Source of the DNA: an uncultured Anaerolineae bacterium
GTDB lineage: Bacteria > Chloroflexota > Anaerolineae > Aggregatilineales > Phototrophicaceae
Direction: 5' to 3'
DNA: 64,000 nt
Assembly (NCBI GenBank): GCA_937944445.1
Contig: CALDYP010000023.1
Span: 62,001-126,000, forward strand
The notes below the pieces were generated by a model, which was not told the origin of the DNA, did no database searches, and saw nothing but the letters and a program-made list of their open reading frames with translations. Positions 16,388 through 24,365 of the stretch are shown here, piece by piece. Made by a program: the position numbers and the translations under genes. Position 1 is the first letter of the stretch. The number at the start of each line of letters is the position of its first letter.

Positions 16388-16462
16388 GGCAGCTTCTTCA
16401 ATCGCGTGGATAGAACAAGCTGCCATGCTAGCACAAATCGGCTGGCCTGAACAGCACGCGGC

Positions 16463-17680
16463 CTACTGCCCGCGCACCGTGACCACGCTGCCGTTGACCC
16501 ACCCCTGCCGACCGTTGAAGTCGATCAAGAACCAACCATTTTCAGACCCAAGCACCGCGTAACACTCGCGCGGGCGGATGCGACCGATGGGCGCGCCGTC
16601 GGTGCTGGGGGTGGGGCGCACGTTGACAGTGCTGTTGGTGGCGCTCAAGACCTGCCCCGTGGGCGAGGCCGGGCAAGCCGAAGCCGGCGCAGCGCCCCCA
16701 CCCCCGGCAGAACCGCCACCGCCTGCCTTCCAATCGGCGATCAACGGGCGCAGCACGTCCAGTGACTGCGAACCGAAGTTGACGCTCGGCTCGATATGGC
16801 TGTTCTCGATGAACTCGTTCCACGTGCCGATCAAGATCACGTCTGTCCCGGCGCTAACGGCCCCAGCAAAGCTGTTGGCCAAGAAGCGCCCCCCGGCGCG
16901 GTCACGCGGGGAGGTGGGATTGGGGCGACGTTCGCGCCGCGCGATGAGCTGTTCATCCCAGCCCGGGTGAACCGTCGGCACGTAGATCGTGCCGCCTGCG
17001 CTGCGCACGGCGTTCCGCTCGCGCACGTAGCGCCCGCCGCTGCCGTTGGCCCACGCGATGTTGAAGGCGTACATCCCGTCCATCGCGCCGCCGTACAAGC
17101 AGCAGCCGTTCACCCCCTCTGCGATCCAGATCGTGCTGCGGTTGGGGTCTACCGCGCTGCGGATCTGCTGCCACTGCGCCCGCGAGAAGTTAGCGCGGTT
17201 CTGGAACGCAAACAGGATGACGGGCTTGCCGTTGTAGCGCAGATAGGCCGGATGGTTCGCGCGGTCGTAGACGAGGTAGTTCAGCGAGTTGATGAGCGCG
17301 TCAGGGCTGCGGTTGAACTGCGACGAGAAGATATCGACCACGGCCCCCACCATAAAGCCGCGCTCTGCGGCACGATCCAACAGGTTGTTGAGCACCGCCG
17401 TCGTCACAGCCCCATCTTCCAACCCATACCACGAGACAACGAAGGCATCGATGCCAGCGCTGCGCGCTTGGTCGATGTGCGTGGCGGCCACGCCCCCATC
17501 GCGCGAGTCGTAGTTACCGATCGCAGGCCGATCCGTCAGCACGTCCGCCTGCATCTGCCACGACGCTTCACCCACCCAGAAGCCCATGTAGAAGGCCCAC
17601 ACCTGCCGCCCGGACTGGCTCTGAACGCTCATGACGCTTGAAGCAATGATGAGAACGAGGAACACGATAAACTTGCGCAT
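16463..17680 (-). CDS. Secreted GH99-like glycoside hydrolase with C-terminal SH3b domain
   Basis: A 405-residue exported protein: signal peptide 1-22 (ends SVQSQS), then a GH99 endomannosidase/endomannanase-like barrel with VWAFYMGFW, GIDAFVVSWYG, NGKPVILFAFQ, WIAEGVNG and the signature TWNEFIENSHIEPS. A Gly/Ala linker leads to a C-terminal bacterial SH3 domain (VNVRPTPSTDGAPIGRI, YAVLGSENGWFLIDFNGRQGWV), which usually binds wall peptide or glycan. The ATG follows a strong GGAGG. A promoter lies upstream at the end of the neighbouring gene. Confidence 0.85.
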   Translation of the reverse strand: MRKFIVFLVLIIASSVMSVQSQSGRQVWAFYMGFWVGEASWQMQADVLTDRPAIGNYDSRDGGVAATHIDQARSAGIDAFVVSWYGLEDGAVTTAVLNNLLDRAAERGFMVGAVVDIFSSQFNRSPDALINSLNYLVYDRANHPAYLRYNGKPVILFAFQNRANFSRAQWQQIRSAVDPNRSTIWIAEGVNGCCLYGGAMDGMYAFNIAWANGSGGRYVRERNAVRSAGGTIYVPTVHPGWDEQLIARRERRPNPTSPRDRAGGRFLANSFAGAVSAGTDVILIGTWNEFIENSHIEPSVNFGSQSLDVLRPLIADWKAGGGGSAGGGGAAPASACPASPTGQVLSATNSTVNVRPTPSTDGAPIGRIRPRECYAVLGSENGWFLIDFNGRQGWVNGSVVTVRGQ

Positions 17681-17713
17681 AGGATGCCTCCTTCAAAGCA
17701 CTTGCTTAAAAAA

Positions 17714-17743
17714 ATAGTATGGAGGATCGCTGCGCAGTGTCAA
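17714..17743 (-). promoter_or_regulatory. Promoter of the GH99-like gene
   Basis: A perfect -35 TTGACA (17738-17743) and a -10 TACTAT (17714-17719) with an 18-nt spacer. The -35 overlaps the stop codon of the upstream gene, so the hydrolase has its own start of transcription. Confidence 0.6.
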
Positions 17744-18144
17744 TCAGTCTGAAAGTCACATCCCCAGCTTTGCAGCAGCGCCCGCGCCTCGTCCTCGCTC
17801 TGCGCGAAGTAAACGCGCCCATCGGGCGTTGCGAGCGTGCCGTCGGCGTCAAGGATGTTGGGCGGGAGCTGTTCCAGCCTCACACCTAACACCACCGCTT
17901 TGCCGCTGAGCGCAGGCGTGCCGCGCTTGCCGAACGTGCGCGCGTGCGCCCCGAACCCAGCCGGCAGCGCCGCCCGCCCCGACGCGCGCAGGTCGATCAA
18001 GCTATGGACAGTGCGCGGGTGGTTGATCATCGCAAACAGCGACACGCGCACCGCGCGGTGATAGTCATGCCAGTTCCAATCGCCCTCGGCGATGTAGCGC
18101 ATGACCGACTTCTCGGCGTTGTACCACTCATGACGTACAGGCAT
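17740..18144 (-). CDS. Small STAS/SpoIIAA-like protein (copy 1)
   Basis: A 134-residue protein whose layout resembles SpoIIAA/STAS-like proteins: an early strand with conserved aromatic residues (RYIAEGDWNWHDYHRAV), a helix, then VHSLIDLRASGRAALPAGF, a GKAVVLGV strand and a C-terminal FAQSEDEARALLQSWG helix. A second gene at 55055-55438 shares this layout: a W-x-x-x-D-Y/L start, LID strand, VVxG strand and FA-x-D-x-A-R-A-x-L end. The link between them is remote. Translation is coupled to mazG (3-nt gap after its stop). Function unknown. Confidence 0.7.
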   Translation of the reverse strand: MPVRHEWYNAEKSVMRYIAEGDWNWHDYHRAVRVSLFAMINHPRTVHSLIDLRASGRAALPAGFGAHARTFGKRGTPALSGKAVVLGVRLEQLPPNILDADGTLATPDGRVYFAQSEDEARALLQSWGCDFQTD

Positions 18145-18147
18145 CGT

Positions 18148-19614
18148 TCACAACCCCTGTGCCTTGCCCTGCTGATAGAGCGTTTCCATCTCGTCCAGCG
18201 TCATGCTGGCCAGATCGCGCCCCTGCGCTGCGGCAGCCTGTTCGATGTGGCGGAAGCGGCGGTAAAACTTGGCGTTGGCCGCCCGCAGCACGCTCTCAGG
18301 GTCGTGCACGCCCAACCAACGCAGCCAGTTCACTAACACGAAGATCAAATCGCCCACTTCTGCAGTGATGCGCTGCGGGTCATCCTCAGCGAGGACTTCC
18401 GCCATTTCCTCGCGGATTTTATCCCGCACACCGTCAATCGTCGGCCAGTCAAACCCCACTTGAGCCGCACGACGCTGATACTCATAGGCCACCATGAGCG
18501 CGGGCAGCCCTTTGTTGACCCTGTCCAGCAGGCCGTCAGACGATGCGCCCTGCGCAGCGCGCTCGGCGCGTTTGATGTCGTCCCAGTTGGCCTTCACTTG
18601 CTCGGCGCTGCCTTGCACGTCGACATCGCCCCACACGTGCGGATGCCGACGGATCATTTTACGGTTGACCGTGTCTAGCACGTCGGCCATCTGGAACTCG
18701 CCTTCCTCGGTGGCGATCTGCGCGTGCAGCACGATCTGGAGCAGTAGGTCGCCCAGCTCGCCCACCAGTTCATCCCACGCCTCGCGGTCGATGGCGTCGA
18801 TCACCTCGTAGGCCTCTTCGATCACGTAAGGCCGCAGTGAGGCGTGCGTCTGCTTGCGATCCCACGGGCAGCCCTCCGGCGCGCGCAGATGGGCAATCGT
18901 CTCTTGGAACGACTCAAAACTGCTGTAAGGCGACAGCGGCAGCACGAACAGCGACGACAGGTGGTTCAAGCTCAGCGAGCGGTCGATCTCGTACAGCGGA
19001 ACGCGCTCGACGCTGGCGCTGGCTGTGCCCGCGCTGTGGATGAGCTGAACAGGGTGATCGTCGGGGTATTGGTTCATCAGCGTGAGCTTGACGTCGCTCG
19101 CCACCTCGCGGCTGTAGACGCCGCCGATCAACGCCGGGTAGGCAGGGTTGATCGGGGGGTGGTGCATGGCGGCCAACGTCATTCCGTCAAGGATTTGCAG
19201 CCCCTCCAGCCCGTCGATCTGCGCGTGGCGCAGCGCTGGCTCCACGAAGCTGACGCCGTGGACGACCTCGACGCGGATGCCCTGCTCAGCGGCGCGCGCC
19301 AGCAGCCGCAGCACGCTCGTCTCGCCCATCATCGGGTCACCCGGCACAGCGTAGACCACATCCTCATGCTGAACGCGCTCCAGCAGATAGTCACAGATCG
19401 CGTCGTAGACCGCGTCGAACTGCTCGTGCGCCTCGTAGAAATGATCAAAGCTCTCGTAGAACGTGCTGCGCGGCAGATGGGGCACGCAGGGGTGGCGCTC
19501 CGTTCGCAGGTAGACCAGACCAGCGGACTCCAGCACGCGCCATGCCCGCCGCGTGAGATCGTCTACATCGCCCGGCCCCAAGCCGACGACGGTCAAAGTG
19601 TGTGGATGAGTCAT
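18148..19614 (-). CDS. mazG: Tetrapyrrole methylase-MazG fusion, NTP pyrophosphohydrolase
   Basis: A 488-residue YabN-type fusion. The N-terminal domain has the SAM-dependent tetrapyrrole methylase fold (VVGLGPGDVDDLT, YAVPGDPMMGE). The C-terminal half is MazG, which removes pyrophosphate from house-cleaning NTPs: PWDRKQTHASLRPYVIEEAYEV, the metal-binding EL-GDLLLQIVLHA and RKMIRRHPHVWGD. A second MazG-like repeat follows (MAEVLAEDDPQRITAEVGDL). The fusion is common in Firmicutes and Chloroflexota. Its 3' end is coupled to the STAS-like gene. Confidence 0.93.
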   Translation of the reverse strand: MTHPHTLTVVGLGPGDVDDLTRRAWRVLESAGLVYLRTERHPCVPHLPRSTFYESFDHFYEAHEQFDAVYDAICDYLLERVQHEDVVYAVPGDPMMGETSVLRLLARAAEQGIRVEVVHGVSFVEPALRHAQIDGLEGLQILDGMTLAAMHHPPINPAYPALIGGVYSREVASDVKLTLMNQYPDDHPVQLIHSAGTASASVERVPLYEIDRSLSLNHLSSLFVLPLSPYSSFESFQETIAHLRAPEGCPWDRKQTHASLRPYVIEEAYEVIDAIDREAWDELVGELGDLLLQIVLHAQIATEEGEFQMADVLDTVNRKMIRRHPHVWGDVDVQGSAEQVKANWDDIKRAERAAQGASSDGLLDRVNKGLPALMVAYEYQRRAAQVGFDWPTIDGVRDKIREEMAEVLAEDDPQRITAEVGDLIFVLVNWLRWLGVHDPESVLRAANAKFYRRFRHIEQAAAAQGRDLASMTLDEMETLYQQGKAQGL

Positions 19615-19650
19615 GAGGCTATTCGTCCGATTGTTATAGATTCGGTCTCA

Positions 19651-19656
19651 ATTATA
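19651..19656 (-). promoter_or_regulatory. -10 box of mazG
   Basis: TATAAT on the minus strand, 36 nt before the mazG ATG. A weak TTTCAA at 18 nt upstream could be the -35. Confidence 0.5.
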
Positions 19657-19715
19657 GCGGTGTGTTGGGCGGTGTTGAAACGGCGCGCGTCCCTGCACTG
19701 CTGCCGTCAGGGCAG

Positions 19716-19751
19716 CTCAAACAAAACATCCCCTCAGTTGAGGGGATGTTT
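19716..19751 (-). terminator. Terminator after rpsI
   Basis: On the minus strand a perfect 12-bp hairpin (arms AAACATCCCCTC and GAGGGGATGTTT, loop of 4) is followed by a T-rich tail (TTTTGTTT). It begins 5 nt after the rpsI stop and ends the alpha/L13 ribosomal operon. Confidence 0.85.
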
Positions 19752-19756
19752 GGCGC

Positions 19757-20167
19757 TTAGCGTTTGGTGTAGGTCGGGGCCTTGCGGGCGCGCTTGAGGC
19801 CGGGCTTCTTGCGCTCTTTGACGCGGGCATCGCGCGTCAGGAAGCCGGGGGCTTTCAGCGCAGGGCGCGTGTCGGGGTCGAGCTTAAGCAGAGCGCGGGC
19901 AATCCCTAGACGGACAGCGTCGCGCTGGCCGCTCACGCCGCCGCCGTTGACGTGCACCGTGATGTCGTAGCTGCGCTCCTGCCCCAGCAGCGTCAGCGGG
20001 GCCAGCAGCAGGGTCATATCGTTAGGACGGGTGAAATAGTCCTCTGCGTCGCGGTACTCTTCCGCATCGCCGCTCTTGATGAGGATACGCCCCGTGCCGC
20101 CAGTGGTCAAGCGGACGCGAGCGGTTGCGGCCTTCCGACGGCCAATGCCTTCATAGTACTGTGCCAT
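19757..20167 (-). CDS. rpsI: 30S ribosomal protein uS9
   Basis: Small-subunit protein whose C-terminal tail reaches the P-site tRNA. The start YYEGIGRRKAATARVRL, the centre VNGGGVSGQRDAVRLGIARAL and the basic tail ending TYTKR are all diagnostic. Length 136 is normal. The ATG has GGAG 7 nt upstream; a GTG one codon earlier is less likely. Last gene of its operon, 13 nt after rplM, as usual for the L13-S9 pair. Confidence 0.98.
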   Translation of the reverse strand: MAQYYEGIGRRKAATARVRLTTGGTGRILIKSGDAEEYRDAEDYFTRPNDMTLLLAPLTLLGQERSYDITVHVNGGGVSGQRDAVRLGIARALLKLDPDTRPALKAPGFLTRDARVKERKKPGLKRARKAPTYTKR

Positions 20168-20180
20168 CACGTGTCTCCCT

Positions 20181-20627
20181 TTATTCCACTTCTAGCACTT
20201 CAGGGTTCTGCGCGGCGTGCGGGTGCTCCGCGCCAGCGTATACCTTGAGCTTCTTGATCATCTGATGCCCTAGCGCCCCCTTTGGCAGCATGCCCTTCGC
20301 GGCGATCTCAATCGCGCGCGTCGGGTGCGTCCCCAGCAGGTCGCGCAGCGTCGTCCCGTAGATGCCGCCCGGGTAACCGCTGTAGCGCCAGTAGACCTTT
20401 TCGTCCATGCGCTTGCCCGTCACGTGGATCTTGTCCGCGTTGACCACGATCACGTAGTCGCCACAGTCCAAGTTCGGGGTGAAGTACGGCTTGTGCTTGC
20501 CGCGCAGGATCGGCACAATCTGCGCGACGAGACGCCCCAGCGTCTTACCCTGCGCGTCCACGACGTACCACTTCCGTTGGATGTCTTTCGGGGTCGTGAT
20601 GAACGTCCCCTGCTCTTTCATCTTCAT
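20181..20627 (-). CDS. rplM: 50S ribosomal protein uL13
   Basis: Early-assembly large-subunit protein. Recognised from KWYVVDAQGKTLGRLVAQI, the HKPYFTPNLDCGDYVIVVNA core, GKRMDEKVYWRYSGYPGG and the KGMLPKGALG loop. A GGAGG lies 7 nt before the ATG. At 148 residues it is typical. Its first codon overlaps the truA stop by 4 nt, so truA and rplM are translationally coupled. Confidence 0.98.
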   Translation of the reverse strand: MKMKEQGTFITTPKDIQRKWYVVDAQGKTLGRLVAQIVPILRGKHKPYFTPNLDCGDYVIVVNADKIHVTGKRMDEKVYWRYSGYPGGIYGTTLRDLLGTHPTRAIEIAAKGMLPKGALGHQMIKKLKVYAGAEHPHAAQNPEVLEVE

Positions 20628-21433
20628 TCTTGTCCCTCCGACGCTCGCTTCAAGCGTCTGTCATTGTCTCGTTCGATGATCTGATCGGGTGGGGGATACC
20701 GCACTGCGACCAGAACCAACCCCTGCGGCGGCGCGGGCTTGCCTGCGCGGCGCAAATCTGCCGCCCAGAACGCCTCTTTAAACGCCGCCTCGCTTTGCCA
20801 CCCCCGCCCCACGTCCACCAGCATCGACACAATCCGCCGCACCATCTGATGCAAGAAGGCCGTCGCTTCGATGCGATACACCAGCACCTCCCCATAGGGC
20901 GAAGGCTGAACGCGCCACATTGAGGCGAACACCTCGCGCACCGTGTTCTCGCCCTTTGGAGGCCGCCCAAAGGTGGCGAAGTCGTGGCGGCCCACCAAAC
21001 AGCGCGCAGCGGCGTTCATCTGCTGGATGTTCAGCGCCTGCGAGACGTGCCAGCTCGTGCGCATCATTAAAGGGTGTCGGACGGGGCTAACCCACACACT
21101 GTAATCATACACACGAGACAGCGCGTCATAGCGCGGGTGGATACCGGGCTGCTCAACGAGGTCGAGCAGGCCAATATCCAGCGGCAAAGCGTTATTCAGT
21201 GCTGTTAAAAGTGCCTTGCAGCCATGCGACCAATCTGCATCAAACGCGATGACTTGGCCGCTGGCGTGCACGCCGGCGTCGGTGCGCCCCGCGCCGATGA
21301 TCGGCGTCGGCACACCGAGAACGCGCTGAAGCGCCGCCTCCACCTCGCCCTGAACGCTGATGGCGTTGGCCTGCCGCTGGAAGCCAGCGTAGCGCGTGCC
21401 ATCGTAGGCCAGAGTCGCGCGGAAGCGCATCAT
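20624..21433 (-). CDS. truA: tRNA pseudouridine(38-40) synthase TruA
   Basis: Isomerises uridines 38, 39 and 40 of the tRNA anticodon arm. The catalytic Asp lies in the family motif GAGRTDAGVHASGQV; YDGTRYAGFQ at the N-terminus, RVYDYSVW and the FLHQMVRRIV segment confirm it. Length 269 is normal. It sits between rplQ and rplM, an order shared with Firmicutes. An adjacent ATG one codon in is an equal alternative start. Confidence 0.96.
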   Translation of the reverse strand: MMRFRATLAYDGTRYAGFQRQANAISVQGEVEAALQRVLGVPTPIIGAGRTDAGVHASGQVIAFDADWSHGCKALLTALNNALPLDIGLLDLVEQPGIHPRYDALSRVYDYSVWVSPVRHPLMMRTSWHVSQALNIQQMNAAARCLVGRHDFATFGRPPKGENTVREVFASMWRVQPSPYGEVLVYRIEATAFLHQMVRRIVSMLVDVGRGWQSEAAFKEAFWAADLRRAGKPAPPQGLVLVAVRYPPPDQIIERDNDRRLKRASEGQE

Positions 21434-21439
21434 CGGGCG

Positions 21440-21862
21440 CTACGAGTTGGCCGCTTCCTGAATCTGGTTGTAGTCTACCAGCTCCAGCAGCACCATATCA
21501 GCGTTGTCGCCCTTGCGCGGGTTCAGCTTGTAGATGCGCGTGTAGCCGCCCGGGCGCTCGGCAAAGTGCGGGGCGATGTGGTCAAACAGCTTGGCCACAA
21601 TCGCGCGGTCGTTGTACAAGCGGCTGGCGGCGATGCGCCGCGCGTGCACCGCGACCGCCTCGTTGTTGGTGGCCTGCGCTTTAGCAAGGCCGCGCTTCGC
21701 CACAGTGATCAACCGCTCCACGCTCCCACGCACGAAGTCGGCCTTCGCGCGGGTGGTAGTGATGCGCCCATGTTTGAACAGGGCAATCGTCAGATTTTTC
21801 TCAAGTGAATTGCGCTGGGCAGTGTTGCGCCCCAGCTTCTTGCCTGCAACGCGATGACGCAT
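21440..21862 (-). CDS. rplQ: 50S ribosomal protein bL17
   Basis: Large-subunit protein near the exit tunnel. The start MRHRVAGKKLGRNTAQR, the NLTIALFKHGRITTTRAKA block and the end GGYTRIYKLNPRKGDNADMV are typical. The middle has a 10-15 residue extension relative to short forms and the tail (YNQIQEAANS) is slightly longer, giving 140 residues. It directly follows rpoA by 24 nt. Confidence 0.97.
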   Translation of the reverse strand: MRHRVAGKKLGRNTAQRNSLEKNLTIALFKHGRITTTRAKADFVRGSVERLITVAKRGLAKAQATNNEAVAVHARRIAASRLYNDRAIVAKLFDHIAPHFAERPGGYTRIYKLNPRKGDNADMVLLELVDYNQIQEAANS

Positions 21863-21886
21863 TGTTCCCTCTCCGTATGCTACAAG

Positions 21887-22894
21887 TTACTCGTCTTCCT
21901 TAGGGTAGTACCCTTTTTCCCGCAGCTTGGCCTTCAGCTCGTCCAGCGATTTCTCACCGAAGTTGCGAATAGCCAACACCGCATCGTTGCCACGCTGAAG
22001 CATGTCGATCACATCCCCCACTGACGTGATGCCGGTGCGCTTGAGCGAGTTGAACACGCGCACGCTCAGGTCAAGCTCTTCAATCGGCTTGTCGTAGAGG
22101 GGTTTGTGGCCTTCTTTGCGATCTTCAAACTGTTCGGGGTCAGGCATCTGAATCTCGTCGATATGCACCCCCCCAACCACTACCAGATGACGGATGAGGA
22201 TCTGCGCCGCTTGGCTGATCGCCTCTTCTGGGCGAACGGTTCCGTCTGTCCAAATTTCCAGCACCAGCCGGTCGTAGTTCGTGCGCTGGCCGACGCGGGC
22301 GCGCTCAACGTCGAACTTGACGCGGCGAATCGGGCTGAAGATCGCGTCCACCGGCAGCTCACCAATCGGCAGGCGGCCTCGTTCATCCGCAGGGCTGTAG
22401 CCGCGCCCAGTGCGCGCTTCAAACTCGATCTCGATGTGGGCGTTCGGGTCATCCACCGTGAACAGATACAGGTCGGGGTTTTCGATGGTCACCTCAGCCG
22501 GCGTCCAAATGTCGGCTGCTGTGACAGTTCCCTCACCGCGATGCTCAAGGCGCAAGCGGCGGCTTTCGGCATCGTGCATCGTCAGACGAAGCTGCTTCAC
22601 TTGCAGGATGAGCTGCGTCATGTCCTCGCGCACCCCGGGGATGCCTGAGAACTCGTGATGAACATCCGACACGCGGATGCTCGTCACCGCAGCGCCCGGC
22701 AGCGACGACAGCAGAACGCGGCGCAGGGCATTTCCCAGCGTCAGGCCATACCCACTCTCGAGCGGGCTGATGACAAAACACCCGTAGGTGCGCGTCAGCG
22801 CTTGGCTCTCGACTTTGTGGGGCAGCACCATGTTGCTGGTGATTTGATTGACGTCCGAACCACCGGACGAGGCGGAGTACACCATAGGCCGCAT
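21887..22894 (-). CDS. rpoA: RNA polymerase alpha subunit
   Basis: Scaffold subunit for core RNA polymerase assembly. N-terminal domain (to about 245) has the dimer/beta-contact motifs FVISPLESGYGLTLGNALRRVLLSSLPGAAVTS and EDRKEGH-type tail; the C-terminal domain (about 258-325) has the DNA/activator-binding HhH region IEELDLSVRVFNSLKRTGITSVGD and NFGEKSLDELKAKL. Length 335 is slightly longer than usual because of an MVYSASSGGSD-type N-terminal leader; a later start is possible but not required. It follows rpsK directly: rpsD, normally found between them, is absent. Confidence 0.97.
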   Translation of the reverse strand: MRPMVYSASSGGSDVNQITSNMVLPHKVESQALTRTYGCFVISPLESGYGLTLGNALRRVLLSSLPGAAVTSIRVSDVHHEFSGIPGVREDMTQLILQVKQLRLTMHDAESRRLRLEHRGEGTVTAADIWTPAEVTIENPDLYLFTVDDPNAHIEIEFEARTGRGYSPADERGRLPIGELPVDAIFSPIRRVKFDVERARVGQRTNYDRLVLEIWTDGTVRPEEAISQAAQILIRHLVVVGGVHIDEIQMPDPEQFEDRKEGHKPLYDKPIEELDLSVRVFNSLKRTGITSVGDVIDMLQRGNDAVLAIRNFGEKSLDELKAKLREKGYYPKEDE

Positions 22895-22906
22895 TTCTCC
22901 TGTTGC

Positions 22907-23317
22907 TTAGACGCGACGACGCTTAGGCGGGCGACAACCGTTGTGCGCCACCGGCGTCACATCCGAAATTGAACGGACTTTCAAACCGCTGCCCTGAATG
23001 GCGCGAATCGCGCTTTCACGGCCCGGCCCCGGCCCCTTGACGAATACATCGACTTCCTTCATGCCGTGCTGCTGGGCGGCCTCGCTGGCCGTTTGGGCGG
23101 CCATGCGCGCGGCGTAAGGGGTGCTCTTGCGGCTGCCCTTGAAGCCACTCGTGCCAGCGCTCGCCCACGTCACCACGTTGCCGCTCTGGTCAGTCAGCGA
23201 CACAATCGTGTTGTTGAACGTGGCGTAGATGTGCGCTTGACCGTAGGGGATGTTCTTCATCACCTTCTTGACAGCACGACGATTAGAGGATGTCGTCTTT
23301 TTTACTGTACGTGCCAT
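22907..23317 (-). CDS. rpsK: 30S ribosomal protein uS11
   Basis: Platform protein of the small subunit. Recognised from [39 protein letters not shown], the [14 protein letters not shown] loop and the C-terminal [12 protein letters not shown]. The ATG giving MARTVKK is preceded by GGGGAGAAG; five in-frame codons above it are not needed. Length 136. Confidence 0.98.
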   Translation of the reverse strand: MARTVKKTTSSNRRAVKKVMKNIPYGQAHIYATFNNTIVSLTDQSGNVVTWASAGTSGFKGSRKSTPYAARMAAQTASEAAQQHGMKEVDVFVKGPGPGRESAIRAIQGSGLKVRSISDVTPVAHNGCRPPKRRRV

Positions 23318-23435
23318 ACTACTTCTCCCCAAGTTGATCCTGCTTTACGATAGCATCGCCCTGCGGAATGCACAGGGCGCATGGAATATCATGATTAGTT
23401 GTCGAGCGTATGATTCCTGACAGCTAGACCCTTAT

Positions 23436-23822
23436 TTACTTCTTGGTTGCACCGCGACGACGACCACGTCCGGGAACCGTCTTGCGTACCCCGCGCTGAG
23501 TGCGGGCATTGGTGCGCGTCCGTTGGCCACGGCTCGGCAGGTTACGGCGATGCCGCAGCCCACGATAGCTGTTGATCTCCATCAGACGCTTAATGTTCAG
23601 CTGAACTTCACGCCGCAAGTCACCTTCGACAGTCATCGTACCAACTTGCTCACGGATACGCTGCACCTCTGCTTCGGACAAGTCACGCACACGTGTATCT
23701 GGGTTTACGCCCGTGGCAGCCAGAATCTTCTGGCTTGTCTTGAGGCCAATCCCATAGATGTAGGTCAATGCGATCTCGACGCGCTTGTCACGAGGCAGGT
23801 CAACACCCTCAATACGTGCCAT
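23436..23822 (-). CDS. rpsM: 30S ribosomal protein uS13
   Basis: Head protein that contacts tRNA and uL5. Starts [26 protein letters not shown], then [12 protein letters not shown], and ends with the [22 protein letters not shown] motif and a basic tail. Length 128. The normal uS13 N-terminus favours this ATG; a GTG three codons upstream sits closer to AGGAG and cannot be excluded. A 118-nt gap separates it from rpsK. Confidence 0.97.
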   Translation of the reverse strand: MARIEGVDLPRDKRVEIALTYIYGIGLKTSQKILAATGVNPDTRVRDLSEAEVQRIREQVGTMTVEGDLRREVQLNIKRLMEINSYRGLRHRRNLPSRGQRTRTNARTQRGVRKTVPGRGRRRGATKK

Positions 23823-23854
23823 ACTTGCCACCCACTCCTAACTGGAAAACTCGC

Positions 23855-23968
23855 CTAGCCTTGCTTCTGCTTGTGTTTTGGGTTAACACAGATCACCATC
23901 ACTTTCCCAGAGCGCTTGATGATGCGACACTTGGGGCAGCGTGGCTTGACTGATGTAGCGACCTTCAT
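23855..23968 (-). CDS. rpmJ: 50S ribosomal protein bL36 (zinc-binding form)
   Basis: A 37-residue protein: [20 protein letters not shown], then [13 protein letters not shown]. The zinc site is complete (C-x2-C, a later Cys and a His), so this is the C+ type. An AGGGG lies 7 nt before the ATG. It is the first gene of the second ribosomal unit (rpmJ-rpsM-rpsK-rpoA). infA, which normally precedes it, is missing. Confidence 0.95.
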   Translation of the reverse strand: MKVATSVKPRCPKCRIIKRSGKVMVICVNPKHKQKQG

Positions 23969-24003
23969 AGCAAACCCCTGCTGTGATACCTGACAAAGTA
24001 GAC

Positions 24004-24031
24004 AGTATAGCATAACTCATCCTGAAGTAAA
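24004..24031 (-). promoter_or_regulatory. Promoter of the rpmJ-rpsI ribosomal operon
   Basis: -35 TTTACT (24026-24031), 16-nt spacer, -10 TATACT (24004-24009), with the start of rpmJ about 36 nt below the -10. This makes rpmJ-rpsM-rpsK-rpoA-rplQ-truA-rplM-rpsI an independent transcription unit rather than the tail of spc. Confidence 0.65.
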
Positions 24032-24365
24032 CGATGAGTTTAGCTCTAAACAGCCAACGCATAAATCGGCTCAGGGCCGCAAGCCTGCGCGTCAGCCATC
24101 CCATCATATTGATACGATTACCTCACTTTAACGACTCTTTTTGACCGAGTACTCTATTGTTCGGTATGATGTGGCCGCTCTAAACGGTCATCTCTAACGT
24201 TTCACAATGTGCATTCGGATTATTACGTGCTATTTTAGACCAGTATTCCCAACGATTGTGAGCTTGCATCATGTGATATCTTTATTTTTAAGCTTGTGTT
24301 AATTCGCTAACTATCCTTTCATACAGTTCTGTTTCTCGTTTTATTCACTACCCTTAGGAGCTACC
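24032..24365. other. AT-rich intergenic region
   Basis: About 330 nt between divergent rpmJ and the methyltransferase. It is clearly richer in A and T than the flanks and carries no gene I can support; infA was looked for on both strands and not found. TTAGGAG precedes the methyltransferase ATG. It probably came in with that gene. Confidence 0.5.

Noticed and set aside
18844-19797. Plus-strand frame opposite mazG
   Set aside because: Antisense shadow, Arg/Gln-rich, no signature.
23883-24107. Small minus-strand frame upstream of and overlapping rpmJ, considered as infA
   Set aside because: No S1/OB-fold IF1 motifs; it is the +1 shadow of rpmJ.
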